This document shows positions 17,360 to 26,687 of a DNA stretch of 64,000 nucleotides, in pieces. Every line of letters begins with the position of its first letter. The stretch's first letter is position 1. The stretch spans positions 1 to 64,000 of the forward strand of contig JAMPXB010000014.1 in assembly GCA_023701435.1 (NCBI GenBank). The letters are read 5' to 3'. Origin of the DNA: Bacteriovoracaceae bacterium (GTDB lineage Bacteria; Bdellovibrionota; Bacteriovoracia; Bacteriovoracales; Bacteriovoracaceae). The position numbers and the translations under genes are program-made. The notes under the pieces are model-generated. The model did not search any database. It saw nothing but the letters and a program-made list of their open reading frames with translations, and was not told where the DNA came from.

Positions 17360-18460
17360 TCACTGATTTCTCTCGAGAATTATGAAACTTTCAAAGTGAA
17401 AGGTGGAAGGAAAGAAATCAATCAGAAAGGCTTTTTTTAAGTGATAACCCTCAAGCGACTGAACATCTCGGGCGAGGGTGTGAGGATCACAACTGACATA
17501 AGCGATTGTTTTAGGTTTTAGGTCCTCAATCCATACCTTCAGGTTTTTTAAACCAGAGCGGGGAGGGTCAAGAAGCAGATGCTCAACTTTCATTGAGCGC
17601 TTTTTTAGCTCACTTTTAATATTCTTCAGAGCCCGTTCATCATAAAGATCCTGGGATAGAAAATCTGTTCCAGGTATTTTCTGATACATATCTACACATA
17701 ACCTCTTAGAATAATTCAATCCGTCAGAGAGGTTGCCATTGCCGCCAAAGAGATCGAGTAATTCAGTTGGTTGCTCGGGGTTCCACGAGTGATGCAAAAT
17801 GGATTTTAGTTTTTGATTCATTTCTTCAAAAACCTGAGTAAAACCACCTTCTGCATAAGGCCGGTTCCAGCTCACTTTCAGATCATTATTAATCCAGTAA
17901 ATTTCAACGTGGCCTTCAAGGGGAGCAGGAGGCGCTTCTTTGAGCCATTGGTTATTTTCATAAAGCCGCTCAAGTTCTTTTTGAACTTCTGGCACTCCGA
18001 TCAAACATTTAGGGATACTGGTGATTTGAAAAGTCTGCGGGTCTCTCATCCCTAATAGCTTAGATTTGAGACTATAATGCAATTGAACCCGGTTGCGATA
18101 AGCCGTACGACGATTTGCTCCTACTACTTCCAGTTCTGGAAGAGGTAATTTTCTGAATAATCTTTCAAAGCTCTCTTTTTTATAAAGAAGTTCCTGAGCA
18201 TAATCCACATGAAGGTAATGGCAGGATGGGCAATTGGCAAAATGGACGCAGGCTGGAGTCACTCTTTTATCGGATGACTGGCCAAGCTTTGTCATCCTGG
18301 CGAAAGCGACTCCTTTTTTCTCTGAAAGGATCTCGGCTTCCCCTTTGTCGCCTACCACCGTTTTGGGAATAAAGGTCACTTTGTCAGTAATTTTACTAAC
18401 TCCCTGTCCCAAGCTATCCATGCCGGTGATCTCAAAAGTGATTGTATGTTTTTGTCGCAT
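17360..18460 (-). CDS. rlmD: 23S rRNA (uracil-5-)-methyltransferase, RlmD/RumA type
   Basis: This is a second SAM-dependent m5U RNA methyltransferase, of the TRAM-containing type. The TRAM domain occupies residues 1-60 (TFEITGMDSLGQGVSK), followed by iron-sulfur cysteines in ACVHFANCPSCHYLH, a SAM-binding domain (LLDLFGGNGNLSDGL) and catalytic motifs LLDPPRSGL and YVSCDPHTLARD. At 367 aa it is shorter than E. coli RlmD (433 aa), chiefly in the central region, so its exact target uridine is uncertain. The ATG at 18460 has AGGA seven bases upstream, lying inside the palindrome AATCCTAGGATT; the TTG at 18466 is less likely. Confidence 0.82.
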   Translation of the reverse strand: MRQKHTITFEITGMDSLGQGVSKITDKVTFIPKTVVGDKGEAEILSEKKGVAFARMTKLGQSSDKRVTPACVHFANCPSCHYLHVDYAQELLYKKESFERLFRKLPLPELEVVGANRRTAYRNRVQLHYSLKSKLLGMRDPQTFQITSIPKCLIGVPEVQKELERLYENNQWLKEAPPAPLEGHVEIYWINNDLKVSWNRPYAEGGFTQVFEEMNQKLKSILHHSWNPEQPTELLDLFGGNGNLSDGLNYSKRLCVDMYQKIPGTDFLSQDLYDERALKNIKSELKKRSMKVEHLLLDPPRSGLKNLKVWIEDLKPKTIAYVSCDPHTLARDVQSLEGYHLKKAFLIDFFPSTFHFESFIILERNQ

Positions 18461-18505
18461 TAACAAATCCTAGGATTATTATAAAAAGAGCGTAAAATCA
18501 GGGTT

Positions 18506-20230
18506 ATGAATTATTTTATGGGAAGATTGCCCTTGATGCTTGAACTTTTCATCAATGGCTTTTTTGTCCTCGTCTATACATTACAAAAACTAGGTCAGGC
18601 ACCTGATCTGCTGGCCAAGCTTCCGATGGAACTACTGTTGGGGTATGCCCTGTGGGTTGTTCCTCTTATCCTCTTTATTACACTTGCTTCCAACTTTTTG
18701 AAAAGCGATGGTTTTGAGGATTTTTTCCGGCGCTACATCTTTTCGCTGATTATATTCGTACCCATCCTCATTACTTGGGGTGATATAGAATTTGTTTACT
18801 GGCTGTCTGCAGTCCATCTTTTTTCGACTCTTATTTCGGTTTATGAAAAAAATGAAGAAGCCCCAGCTCCTTATGTCAGCACCAGCAGCTTTTTATTCCG
18901 ATTAAAGTTGGCACCCGCGCAGGTGGTCCTCCTCTCATTTGGCGGTTGGATCCTTTTGGGATCACTGATTCTGATACTTCCGGTTTCCGCTGCTCCGGGA
19001 AAAAACATAGCGTATATTGATGCCCTCTTTATGGCCACTTCGGCGACTTGTGTAACCGGGCTGGCGAGCCTTTCCTTAATCGACGATTTTAGTATCTTTG
19101 GGCAAATGGTAATGCTGCTTCTGGCCCAGGTGGGTGGACTGGGAATTATGACTCTTTCCAGTTCCATGGCGGTCATCATGGGAAAAAACCTGCAGATGAG
19201 AGAGCAGGTCATCATGCAAGATGTACTGGATACTTCCAATTCCCAGGAACTCTTGGGACTTATTGTGGACATTATCCGTTATACCTTTGTGATTGAATTT
19301 GTCGGAGCGATGATTCTCACCATTGGCTTTTATCAACAAGGTTTAGAAATCGGCCAGGCCCTTTATTTTGGATTTTTTCATTCCATCATGGCTTTTTGTA
19401 ATGCTGGTTTTGCTCTTTTTAATAATAGTTTGGAAGACTTTAAGTTTCAGCCGATTATTCATCTGACCATTGTCTTTCTAATTATTTTGGGTGGTATTGG
19501 TTTTTATGTAATGAAGGATGTTTTAACCACCCTCAAATCTAAGCGGACCCTTAATACCTTATCTGTGCATACTAAAATTGTTTTATCTATTAATCTTCTA
19601 CTATGGGCCTTTGGCACAATCTATCTGTTCTTTGGTGAATTCTTGAATGCTTTCCAGGATATGACCATGTGGGAACGGCTTCAAACCTCCCTCTTCCAGT
19701 CCGTGACCACCAGAACGGCAGGATTTAATACGATCAATTTGAATTCTCTGCATCCACATTCTATCTATATGATGATTCTGTTGATGTTCATCGGCGCTTC
19801 GCCAGGATCAACCGGTGGGGGAGTGAAGACCACTACCTTGGCGATCTTACTCCAGTCGGTAACGGCGACTTTAAAGGGTAAAGCCCATGTGGAATTTTTC
19901 GAAAGAAAAGTTCCTGGAGCAACAGTTGTGAAGTCCATTGCGATCTTTATTATCTCTCTCATCATTGTAAGTGGTGGCGTATTAGTCATGATGAGACTGG
20001 AGCCCGATAAGAATTTCTTAGCGGTCTTCTTTGAGGTCACCAGCGCTTTTGCGACCACCGGTCTTTCCTTGGGGATAACTCCATTCTTGACTTGGACGGG
20101 TAAATTTATGATTTCGCTTTTGATGTTTATGGGGCGCGTGGGAGGATTGACTCTGGTTCTGGCGATTGCCAGCCGGGCGGCCACTCCTCGCAAAGTCGAA
20201 TATCCGGAAGGAAAAATTTTAATAGGATAG
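18506..20230 (+). CDS. ktrB: KtrB/TrkH-type potassium transporter membrane subunit
   Basis: The protein forms the K+-translocating pore of a Ktr/Trk uptake system. The core, from about residue 135, has four repeated membrane-pore-membrane units; the selectivity glycines are seen in TCVTGLASLS, FCNAGFALF, TRTAGFNTI and FATTGLSLG. Before it lies an N-terminal extension of about 130 residues with three or four extra hydrophobic segments, longer than classic KtrB. SPGSTGGGVKTTT is typical of the superfamily. It is followed four bases later by ktrA, so the two subunits are co-expressed. The ribosome-binding site is weak. Confidence 0.93.
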   Translation: MNYFMGRLPLMLELFINGFFVLVYTLQKLGQAPDLLAKLPMELLLGYALWVVPLILFITLASNFLKSDGFEDFFRRYIFSLIIFVPILITWGDIEFVYWLSAVHLFSTLISVYEKNEEAPAPYVSTSSFLFRLKLAPAQVVLLSFGGWILLGSLILILPVSAAPGKNIAYIDALFMATSATCVTGLASLSLIDDFSIFGQMVMLLLAQVGGLGIMTLSSSMAVIMGKNLQMREQVIMQDVLDTSNSQELLGLIVDIIRYTFVIEFVGAMILTIGFYQQGLEIGQALYFGFFHSIMAFCNAGFALFNNSLEDFKFQPIIHLTIVFLIILGGIGFYVMKDVLTTLKSKRTLNTLSVHTKIVLSINLLLWAFGTIYLFFGEFLNAFQDMTMWERLQTSLFQSVTTRTAGFNTINLNSLHPHSIYMMILLMFIGASPGSTGGGVKTTTLAILLQSVTATLKGKAHVEFFERKVPGATVVKSIAIFIISLIIVSGGVLVMMRLEPDKNFLAVFFEVTSAFATTGLSLGITPFLTWTGKFMISLLMFMGRVGGLTLVLAIASRAATPRKVEYPEGKILIG

Positions 20231-20234
20231 ATAT

Positions 20235-20930
20235 ATGATTGTAGCAGTAATTGGATTGGGAACATTTGGCGCAAAAACCGCTGTCAGACTGTTTGAAAAA
20301 GGCGCAGAAGTTTTGGCGATTGATTCAAACCCTGAATTGGTGGACAGAATTAAAGATAAGGTTTCCCATGCTGTTTGTATTGATGTGACCCAGGAGAAGT
20401 CTCTCCGGGCAGTGAGCATTTCCGATGTGGACACGGCCATTGTCGCCATTGGTGACAATATTGAGATGAGTATCATGTCAGTTGCGATGCTCAGAAAATT
20501 AGGGGTTGGTCGTATTGTTGCCCGTGCTACGACTCAGCTTCATGAACACGTTTTAAAAGAAATTGGAGCTTCAGAAATCATTAAAGTGGAAGAAGAAATG
20601 GGGGAAATTGTGGCCAGTAAAATTGCCGCTCCTCACGTGCTCCAACGCTATAACTTTGCTGCAGGATATTCCATTGTGGAACTTAAATTGGGCAAGTCTT
20701 TTGAAGGCAAGACCCTGGTTGAGTCACAAATTCGCCAAAACTATTCATTGAACATTGTGGCCCTTCAAAAAAGAGTGCCTTATATCTCTGAAGAAGGGAA
20801 AGCTGCTTACCGTGTTGTCATTAACGATTCACCACTTCCCATGGATGTGATTGAAGCCGATGATATTGTCGTTTTAGTAGGTAGTGAAAAGAATCTGGAC
20901 CGCTTGTTCCAGGATTTAGAAGAAGTTTAA
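20235..20930 (+). CDS. ktrA: KtrA/TrkA-type cytoplasmic gating subunit
   Basis: This peripheral RCK protein binds nucleotides and gates KtrB. The N-terminal RCK domain opens with the dinucleotide-binding fold GLGTFGAKTA and an acidic residue after the second strand (LAIDSNPELVD). The C-terminal RCK_C domain follows from about residue 140 (SIVELKLGKSFEGKTL) and ends DIVVLVGSEKNLDRL. At 231 aa it has a single RCK unit, like KtrA and unlike the double TrkA of E. coli. An AGGA motif precedes the ATG. The HAMP-PAS gene follows 12 bases later. Confidence 0.93.
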   Translation: MIVAVIGLGTFGAKTAVRLFEKGAEVLAIDSNPELVDRIKDKVSHAVCIDVTQEKSLRAVSISDVDTAIVAIGDNIEMSIMSVAMLRKLGVGRIVARATTQLHEHVLKEIGASEIIKVEEEMGEIVASKIAAPHVLQRYNFAAGYSIVELKLGKSFEGKTLVESQIRQNYSLNIVALQKRVPYISEEGKAAYRVVINDSPLPMDVIEADDIVVLVGSEKNLDRLFQDLEEV

Positions 20931-20942
20931 TACGGAGTAAAT

Positions 20943-22112
20943 ATGCAGTTGTCCCTAAAACGACGTGTGGCCACCAGTTTTATTATTGCGAACGTTGTCG
21001 TTCTGGTAATGGGCTTCACTGTTTTTTTCTTTCTGGATTCTTTGAATACCCAGATCTCAACTATTACCGTGAATTCCAATAAAATTTCACTGCTAACAGA
21101 TGAAGTCAGGATTTCTGCCGTATCCATCATCAAGATGCAGAAGAAGATTCTCACCAGTAGACCGACCGGCGAAGACCTTAAGCGCCTGGAAAACTTGTGT
21201 GAAGGATTTCAGTCGCAACTTCAACGCCTGGATAGTTTTTATACTGAGGTCGAGGCCAAAAAAATTATTTCCAAAATGCAGGGTTATGTTGATTCCCTGA
21301 AAACCATTGTGGGTAAGTCCTCACTCTTTTACCGTGATGGGGAAGGTCTTTCGACCATTAACGAACTGACTGATAAAATCCTGGAAGCTTTTTCTGAGTT
21401 TCAGGACATCCAATATTTTCAAAACGAGCAGCGAGATAAGCAGGTCAAGGCCATTATCGGCGAGACTCGTCGGAATATGTTGATAACTCTGATTATTACA
21501 TTCCTTGGAACCATTCTTCTGTCTTTGGTTGTTCCTGGAAAAATTGCCATGCCCTTTAAAAAGATCATGGACGCGGTCCGCGAACTTCAGGACGTTAATT
21601 TTGACGTTTCCATTTACTATGATCAGGATGATGAGATTGGGGAACTTGCCAAAGAGCTCAATAAGATGATTGTAAACATGAAGAAATTCGAACAGCTTCG
21701 AACTGATCGTATTTCGGTGGAACATCGTAAATTTGATACCCTGGCCAACATGGTGAAAAAGAACATTATGATCGCCAACGCTAAGGGGGAACTTATTTAC
21801 ATGAACAACACGATGTACGGTACCCTGGAAATGCAGTCAGAAGATGTCCTGAATAAAAATATCACTGACACCCTGATGCCGGATTCGATTGTTGAGACTT
21901 TTGAACTTGCCATTAAGCGTCGCTCAAAGATTGAAAATGCTGAAATTACGATTCCAAAACGTAAAAAGGTTATCGATCCAGTCACCGGAGAGTACATTTT
22001 CGAGGACACCGAAGAAGCTTACCAGGGCTATGCCAACGTTATTCCTATCCGAGCAAAGGAATCAAACCTCGATTACTACATGATGATTATCTCTAAAGAG
22101 GTCTTTGTTTAG
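20943..22112 (+). CDS. Membrane HAMP-PAS sensor-like protein without an output domain
   Basis: This 389-aa protein has an N-terminal membrane segment (residues 13-31), a helical periplasmic domain (to about residue 175), a second membrane segment (LITLIITFLGTILLSLVVP), a HAMP linker (PFKKIMDAVRELQDVNFDV, DDEIGELAKELNKMI) and a PAS domain (MIANAKGELIYMNNTMYGTLE). There is no histidine kinase, methyl-accepting, GGDEF or EAL module after the PAS, so the sequence ends where an output domain would normally start. It follows ktrA by 12 bases with a GGAG ribosome-binding site and may report on turgor or ion state to a separate partner; this is inference. Confidence 0.8.
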   Translation: MQLSLKRRVATSFIIANVVVLVMGFTVFFFLDSLNTQISTITVNSNKISLLTDEVRISAVSIIKMQKKILTSRPTGEDLKRLENLCEGFQSQLQRLDSFYTEVEAKKIISKMQGYVDSLKTIVGKSSLFYRDGEGLSTINELTDKILEAFSEFQDIQYFQNEQRDKQVKAIIGETRRNMLITLIITFLGTILLSLVVPGKIAMPFKKIMDAVRELQDVNFDVSIYYDQDDEIGELAKELNKMIVNMKKFEQLRTDRISVEHRKFDTLANMVKKNIMIANAKGELIYMNNTMYGTLEMQSEDVLNKNITDTLMPDSIVETFELAIKRRSKIENAEITIPKRKKVIDPVTGEYIFEDTEEAYQGYANVIPIRAKESNLDYYMMIISKEVFV

Positions 22113-22128
22113 TTTTCCAAATAGTGTA

Positions 22129-22162
22129 TGCTTGACCCCGCATAGCAAAAAAGGGTCAAGCA
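22129..22162 (+). promoter_or_regulatory. 10-bp inverted repeat directly before lepA
   Basis: TGCTTGACCC (22129-22138) pairs perfectly with GGGTCAAGCA (22153-22162) around a 14-base loop. The repeat ends six bases before the lepA ATG, and no Shine-Dalgarno is visible in the space left. There is no T tract after it, so it does not look like a terminator. It may act on lepA initiation or be a DNA-binding site. Confidence 0.5.
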
Positions 22163-22168
22163 CACGCC

Positions 22169-23971
22169 ATGGATATAAATCTCATCCGCAATTTTTCTAT
22201 TATCGCCCACATTGATCACGGTAAATCTACCCTGGCCGATCGAATTATCGAAATGTGTAAGGCCGTTACTGATCGTGAAAAATCTGATCGTATGCTCGAT
22301 AACATGGATCTTGAAAAAGAACGTGGAATCACGATTAAAGCTCAGACTGTTCGCTTGGCCTATAAGGCCCAGGACGGGAAAACATATTATTTCAATTTGA
22401 TCGATACTCCGGGACACGTGGATTTTACCTATGAAGTTTCACGCTCACTAGCTTCCTGTGAAGGGGCCTTGTTGATTGTAGATGCTTCTCAAGGTATCGA
22501 AGCACAGACTTTGGCCAACGTTTATATGGCCCTGGAAAATAATCTTGAAATCGTTCCCGTCATTAATAAAATCGATCTTCCTCACGCTGATCCGGAAAAG
22601 GTGAAGAAGGAAATTGAGGATGTCATTGGTCTGGATGCTTCGGACGCTCCGTTGGTTTCAGGAAAGTCTGGTATTGGCGTCGATTTGCTTTTAGAAGAGA
22701 TCGTTAAAAGAATTCCACCACCTAAGGGACTTGCCACTAATCCACTTCAGGCCCTGATCTTTGATTCATGGTTTGATCCTTATAGAGGAGTGGTTGTCCT
22801 TGCCCGTGTGATGGAAGGGAATATTAAAGTTAAAGATAAAATTCACTTTAAATTTTCCGGCATGGACTATGAAGTACTGAAACTCGCTGTTAACCAGCCT
22901 TTTTATCAGGAAGTTTCTGAATTAGGAGCTGGCGAAGTGGGGATGATCATTTGTGGGATCAAGACAGTTCGCGATGTAAAAGTCGGCGATTCAATTGTTC
23001 ATTCTGATAAGAAAGACCAAACGCCTTCGCTTGCCGGATACAAAGAAATTAAGCCAATGGTTTTCTGCGGGATTTTCCCGGTTGACTCTGAGGAATATGA
23101 GATTTTAAAAGAGGCCCTGGAAAAACTTGCACTCAACGATTCATCTTTTACCTATGAGCCTGAAGTATCTCAGGCCTTGGGGTTTGGTTTCCGCTGCGGA
23201 TTCTTAGGTCTCCTGCATATGGACATCATTCAAACCCGACTGGAGCGGGAATTTAAGCTGGCCCTGATTTCAACCGCACCATCATGCAGTTATGAAGTTA
23301 TTACTAATTCCGGTCAAAAAGTTGTGGTTGATAACCCGGCCAAACTTCCGGATCCAAGTACCATCGATACTATTCTAGAGCCGACCGTAAAACTTTCGAT
23401 TCATCTGCCGAATGAATTTGTTGGGAAAATTATCAAACTTTGTGAAGACCGCCGGGGTCGTCAGGAAGCGATCAATTACATCACTGAAGATCGGGTGCAG
23501 TTGATCTATATTCTTCCCCTTTCTGAGATGATGTTCGATTTTTATGATCAGCTTAAATCTCTCTCGAAAGGTTATGCTTCGATGGACTATGAACTCCATG
23601 AATATCAGGAGTCGGACATGGTGAAGTTGGATGTCCTTTTAAATGGCGACAAAGTAGATGCATTATCTGTGATTACTCACCGAAGTACTTCACAGCAAAA
23701 AGGTAAAGATCTAACGTTTAGATTGATGAAGGTGATAGACCGTCAACAATTTGATATCGCCATTCAGGCCGCCATCGGTTCTAAGGTGGTTGCCCGAGAA
23801 ACAATTAAGGCCCTCCGCAAGAACGTCTTAGCCAAGTGTTACGGTGGTGACGTTTCCCGTAAGCGTAAGCTCCTTGAGAAGCAGAAAGAGGGTAAAAAGC
23901 GTATGAAAATGGTCGGAAATGTTGAAATTCCTCAAGAAGCCTTCTTGGCAGTTTTGAAGTCAGAAGAGTAG
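22169..23971 (+). CDS. lepA: Elongation factor 4 (LepA)
   Basis: LepA is a translational GTPase that acts on stalled or mis-translocated ribosomes and in ribosome biogenesis. The 600-aa protein has the G motifs [14 protein letters not shown] near residue 14, [18 protein letters not shown] and NKIDLP, followed by the EF-G-like domains and the LepA-specific C-terminal domain, with the characteristic end region [22 protein letters not shown]. Full length, no defect seen. It is followed 10 bases later by the 23982 gene. Confidence 0.97.
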   Translation: MDINLIRNFSIIAHIDHGKSTLADRIIEMCKAVTDREKSDRMLDNMDLEKERGITIKAQTVRLAYKAQDGKTYYFNLIDTPGHVDFTYEVSRSLASCEGALLIVDASQGIEAQTLANVYMALENNLEIVPVINKIDLPHADPEKVKKEIEDVIGLDASDAPLVSGKSGIGVDLLLEEIVKRIPPPKGLATNPLQALIFDSWFDPYRGVVVLARVMEGNIKVKDKIHFKFSGMDYEVLKLAVNQPFYQEVSELGAGEVGMIICGIKTVRDVKVGDSIVHSDKKDQTPSLAGYKEIKPMVFCGIFPVDSEEYEILKEALEKLALNDSSFTYEPEVSQALGFGFRCGFLGLLHMDIIQTRLEREFKLALISTAPSCSYEVITNSGQKVVVDNPAKLPDPSTIDTILEPTVKLSIHLPNEFVGKIIKLCEDRRGRQEAINYITEDRVQLIYILPLSEMMFDFYDQLKSLSKGYASMDYELHEYQESDMVKLDVLLNGDKVDALSVITHRSTSQQKGKDLTFRLMKVIDRQQFDIAIQAAIGSKVVARETIKALRKNVLAKCYGGDVSRKRKLLEKQKEGKKRMKMVGNVEIPQEAFLAVLKSEE

Positions 23972-23981
23972 AATACCCACT

Positions 23982-24602
23982 ATGCTCGACGTAGTTCATG
24001 AATATTTAGACAAAGTTTTAAGCCTTTATACACAAGGTGATTATTTCTCTGACCTGAAGGAAGCGAAAGATAATTATTTTTCGATCACTGGAAAGTTGGA
24101 TGAAGATAAAGATGAATTTGAATCACGAATGAATTCATTCAATGACTGGTATGTTTTTCAGTACCGTCAAAAAGATGGATCGAAAGTGATTGAAGAATAC
24201 ATCCGTAATCATGATGTAGAAGAAGAGCTTGCTCAGGCACTGTTAAATGTGAATCATTCACTTTTTGAATTCACTAAAACTACTTTTGGTAAGCAAGTTG
24301 TTTTAAGCGATATTCTTCATGACGAAAAAGTTGTTCTGAAAAAAGATCACCCCACTATCAGTCTGGTAAAAGGTGATATCTTTATTGGAAGAGTCATTAA
24401 GTATAAGGGTGAGAATTATCTCTTAAGAGGGATTTGCACTCTGCCTCAGTCGGTGAAGTCCACGCTTAAGAAGCAGTCTAAAAAGATGCGGAAGCTAAAT
24501 AACTTTGATGAAGAGCTTACTTTCCTTCTCCAACTTGAGGCCCTGAAAACCAAGGCCATGCATTACTCACACATCGATCCGGCTAAAATTTTTATTTTTT
24601 AG
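23982..24602 (+). CDS. Conserved-looking hypothetical protein, 206 aa
   Basis: I do not recognise this protein. It is cytoplasmic, acidic in the first half (LDEDKDEFESRMNSFNDWYVFQYR) and basic toward the end (KSTLKKQSKKMRKLNNF), with a predicted beta-rich middle (TISLVKGDIFIGRVIKYKGENYLLRG). No motif of an enzyme is visible. It lies 10 bases after lepA and is probably co-transcribed, but no strong ribosome-binding site is seen. The last 11 bases overlap the convergent flippase-like gene. Confidence 0.7.
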   Translation: MLDVVHEYLDKVLSLYTQGDYFSDLKEAKDNYFSITGKLDEDKDEFESRMNSFNDWYVFQYRQKDGSKVIEEYIRNHDVEEELAQALLNVNHSLFEFTKTTFGKQVVLSDILHDEKVVLKKDHPTISLVKGDIFIGRVIKYKGENYLLRGICTLPQSVKSTLKKQSKKMRKLNNFDEELTFLLQLEALKTKAMHYSHIDPAKIFIF

Positions 24603-25551
24603 ATTTGGTAAGTACGTAGGGGATAACTCCGCATACGTTTACTGCCAGCGTGACTACAAAGTAGAGATTGAAGAGGGATGCGCCATTTTCAATACCTGAA
24701 AATTCAAATAATTTTTGAAAGATGGCATGACCAACACCCAATCCTGATGGAGCTACCGGCAAGGCGAGCGTCATCAATCCTAAGGGGATAAAGGCCAGTG
24801 CTTGGACAAAATCCATATTGTTCCCGACGAAAGGATGGATTAGTGACCAGAAAATCAAGACCCCAATAAATTGAATAACCAAGGACATGGCAATGGCCTT
24901 GAGCATCTGAGATTTGATTAAGACTAAATCATCCCAGAGGCTGATAATTTTCTGAAATACTTTGGCCAGGGCGATTCCTTCCAACGTTTTTAAAATGTGG
25001 CGGATCCAGTGATGACAAAAGAAGAAAGTCGCAAAAGAGGCAATTACCAGTACGGCCAAAATATAATTCATGTTGAGGAGCGGTTTCATCAGTGGAGCAT
25101 TCCCTAAAATGTGCTGACTAAACAGCAGGGAACTCAGTCCTACCAGTAGAATCAAACCTGATAGACCCATGACCCGATCGATAAGTATGGAAGCGAAAAC
25201 AAATTTTTTGGAAAAGCTTTTATCAAAATTTTGAACGTAGAGAATTTTTACTAAATCCCCACTGACGCTTCCTGGGAGAACAGAACTAAAAAACTGTCCG
25301 ATCCAGGTAATTTTAAGCAGACCAATAATAGGAATGGTTACCTGACTACGCGCCCGTAGAATGGTTTCCCAGCGGTAGGAGACGAGGATAAAATTAAAGA
25401 TGCTGAGAATAACAGCAATGATAACTGCCCAAGGATGATCTTTAAGTCCAAGTAAAAGCTTGAAATCCAGTTTACCCGAGGAAACAAGCCAGTAAATGAG
25501 CGCACCCGCGACCAGGATCTTGAGGGAATTTATGAAAAATGTTTTCAGCAT
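24592..25551 (-). CDS. Lysylphosphatidylglycerol synthase TM-region family protein
   Basis: The 319-aa protein is a multi-pass membrane protein of the UPF0104/LPG_synthase_TM (flippase-like) family. It has about eight hydrophobic helices, the early FNFILVSYRWETILRA motif, GQFFSSVLPGSVSGDLVK near residue 89 and the late PLGLMTLALPVAPSGLGVGHAIF typical of the family. There is no aminoacyl-transfer domain, so it is not a full MprF. It probably moves or positions a lipid or isoprenoid-linked substrate, but the substrate cannot be told from sequence. Confidence 0.82.
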   Translation of the reverse strand: MLKTFFINSLKILVAGALIYWLVSSGKLDFKLLLGLKDHPWAVIIAVILSIFNFILVSYRWETILRARSQVTIPIIGLLKITWIGQFFSSVLPGSVSGDLVKILYVQNFDKSFSKKFVFASILIDRVMGLSGLILLVGLSSLLFSQHILGNAPLMKPLLNMNYILAVLVIASFATFFFCHHWIRHILKTLEGIALAKVFQKIISLWDDLVLIKSQMLKAIAMSLVIQFIGVLIFWSLIHPFVGNNMDFVQALAFIPLGLMTLALPVAPSGLGVGHAIFQKLFEFSGIENGASLFNLYFVVTLAVNVCGVIPYVLTKSKK

Positions 25552-25608
25552 GGCCTATTGATCCTATAACTGGTCATTAGATAGGTAAATTTATTATTGA
25601 GGACCCTT

Positions 25609-26409
25609 ATGAAAATAGCCGTCATTCAACTTCAATCTGTATTGGATCCATCTCAGAATCTTTCTACTATCACAAAATTTCTGGGTGAGGCCAAAACTAA
25701 TGGTGTTAAGGCCGTCTTTTTACCAGAAGTTTTTTATTCCATGTCAGATGGAACTAAACCGACTCCTTATTTGGTTGAAGGAAAAAACGAGCACTATGAA
25801 GCCATCAGAAGCCTGGCGATTGATTCGGGACTGTATATCCTCGGCGGTTCGGCTGCCACTCTGGTTGACGGCAAAGTCATGAACCGCTCATATAACTTTG
25901 CTCCTGATGGAGTGGAGTTAATGACCTACGATAAAATGAATCTTTTCATGGTGGATTTATCAAAACATCCCAGCAATACAGTCGTCGATGAGTCCCGTGT
26001 CTACACTGCGGGCAATACCCCGAAAATGCTTTCTTTGGATGGGTTTAATATTGGGCTTTCGATTTGTTTTGACCTGAGGTTTCCTGAATTTTTCAGATCT
26101 TACTCATATCAGGGGGCCAATGTTCTTTCTATTTCATCGGCCTTCACTGTTCCTACCGGAAAAGCTCATTGGCATACATTGGTTCGTGCCCGTGCCATTG
26201 AAAATCAGAGTTATGTCATCGCCTCTGCTCAGTGGGGTCAGCATAATGATAAATTGAGCACTTTTGGTCACTCACTTATTGTTGATCCATGGGGAGAAAT
26301 AGTAGCGGATGCCGGAGAAGGTGAGAAAATTATCTATGGCGAATTAGACCTGGATAAGATCTCAAGTGTCCGTTCAAGACTGAATGTTTTAAGAAATCCG
26401 AAAGCCTAA
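25609..26409 (+). CDS. Nitrilase-superfamily amidohydrolase
   Basis: This enzyme hydrolyses a C-N bond through the Glu-Lys-Cys triad of the carbon-nitrogen hydrolase family. The ATG at 25609 is chosen because GAGGA stands just before it; the TTG at 25597 overlaps that site. The triad is visible: Glu40 in FLPEVF, Lys109 in TYDKMNLF and Cys153 in LSICFDLRFPE. At 266 aa and with HLFD-like order it most resembles the Nit1/deaminated-glutathione amidase branch, which repairs a side product of transaminases; that assignment is tentative. Confidence 0.9.
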   Translation: MKIAVIQLQSVLDPSQNLSTITKFLGEAKTNGVKAVFLPEVFYSMSDGTKPTPYLVEGKNEHYEAIRSLAIDSGLYILGGSAATLVDGKVMNRSYNFAPDGVELMTYDKMNLFMVDLSKHPSNTVVDESRVYTAGNTPKMLSLDGFNIGLSICFDLRFPEFFRSYSYQGANVLSISSAFTVPTGKAHWHTLVRARAIENQSYVIASAQWGQHNDKLSTFGHSLIVDPWGEIVADAGEGEKIIYGELDLDKISSVRSRLNVLRNPKA

Positions 26410-26411
26410 AA

Positions 26412-26666
26412 CTACATGTAGGGATTTGTTCCGTTTTGATGGTCAGTAACGTCCACCACTTCGGTAATCTCCGGAAAGTTCTGCTTAATCAGTTGTTCAA
26501 TGCCACCTTTTAAAGTGGCCTTGGAGCTCGAGCAGCCCTGACAGCCGCCGAAGAATTTTACGAATAAAATATTATTATCAACATCTACAACTTCGACATT
26601 GCCTCCGTGTTGAGCGAGGGCCGGACGAATTTGTTGGTCGAATAGTTTTTCAATTTGAGTGATCAT
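26412..26666 (-). CDS. NifU C-terminal-domain iron-sulfur scaffold (Nfu type)
   Basis: An 84-aa protein made only of the NifU_C fold. The two cysteines that hold a transferable iron-sulfur cluster are present as CQGC (Cys42 and Cys45) in the motif FFGGCQGCSSSKATLKGGIEQL. It would carry clusters to apo-proteins; the two rRNA methyltransferases nearby are possible clients, though nothing links them directly. No clear Shine-Dalgarno. It lies 21 bases downstream of the 27197 gene on the same strand. Confidence 0.92.
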   Translation of the reverse strand: MITQIEKLFDQQIRPALAQHGGNVEVVDVDNNILFVKFFGGCQGCSSSKATLKGGIEQLIKQNFPEITEVVDVTDHQNGTNPYM

Positions 26667-26687
26667 GGGTTCATTCTAACACAGCAA

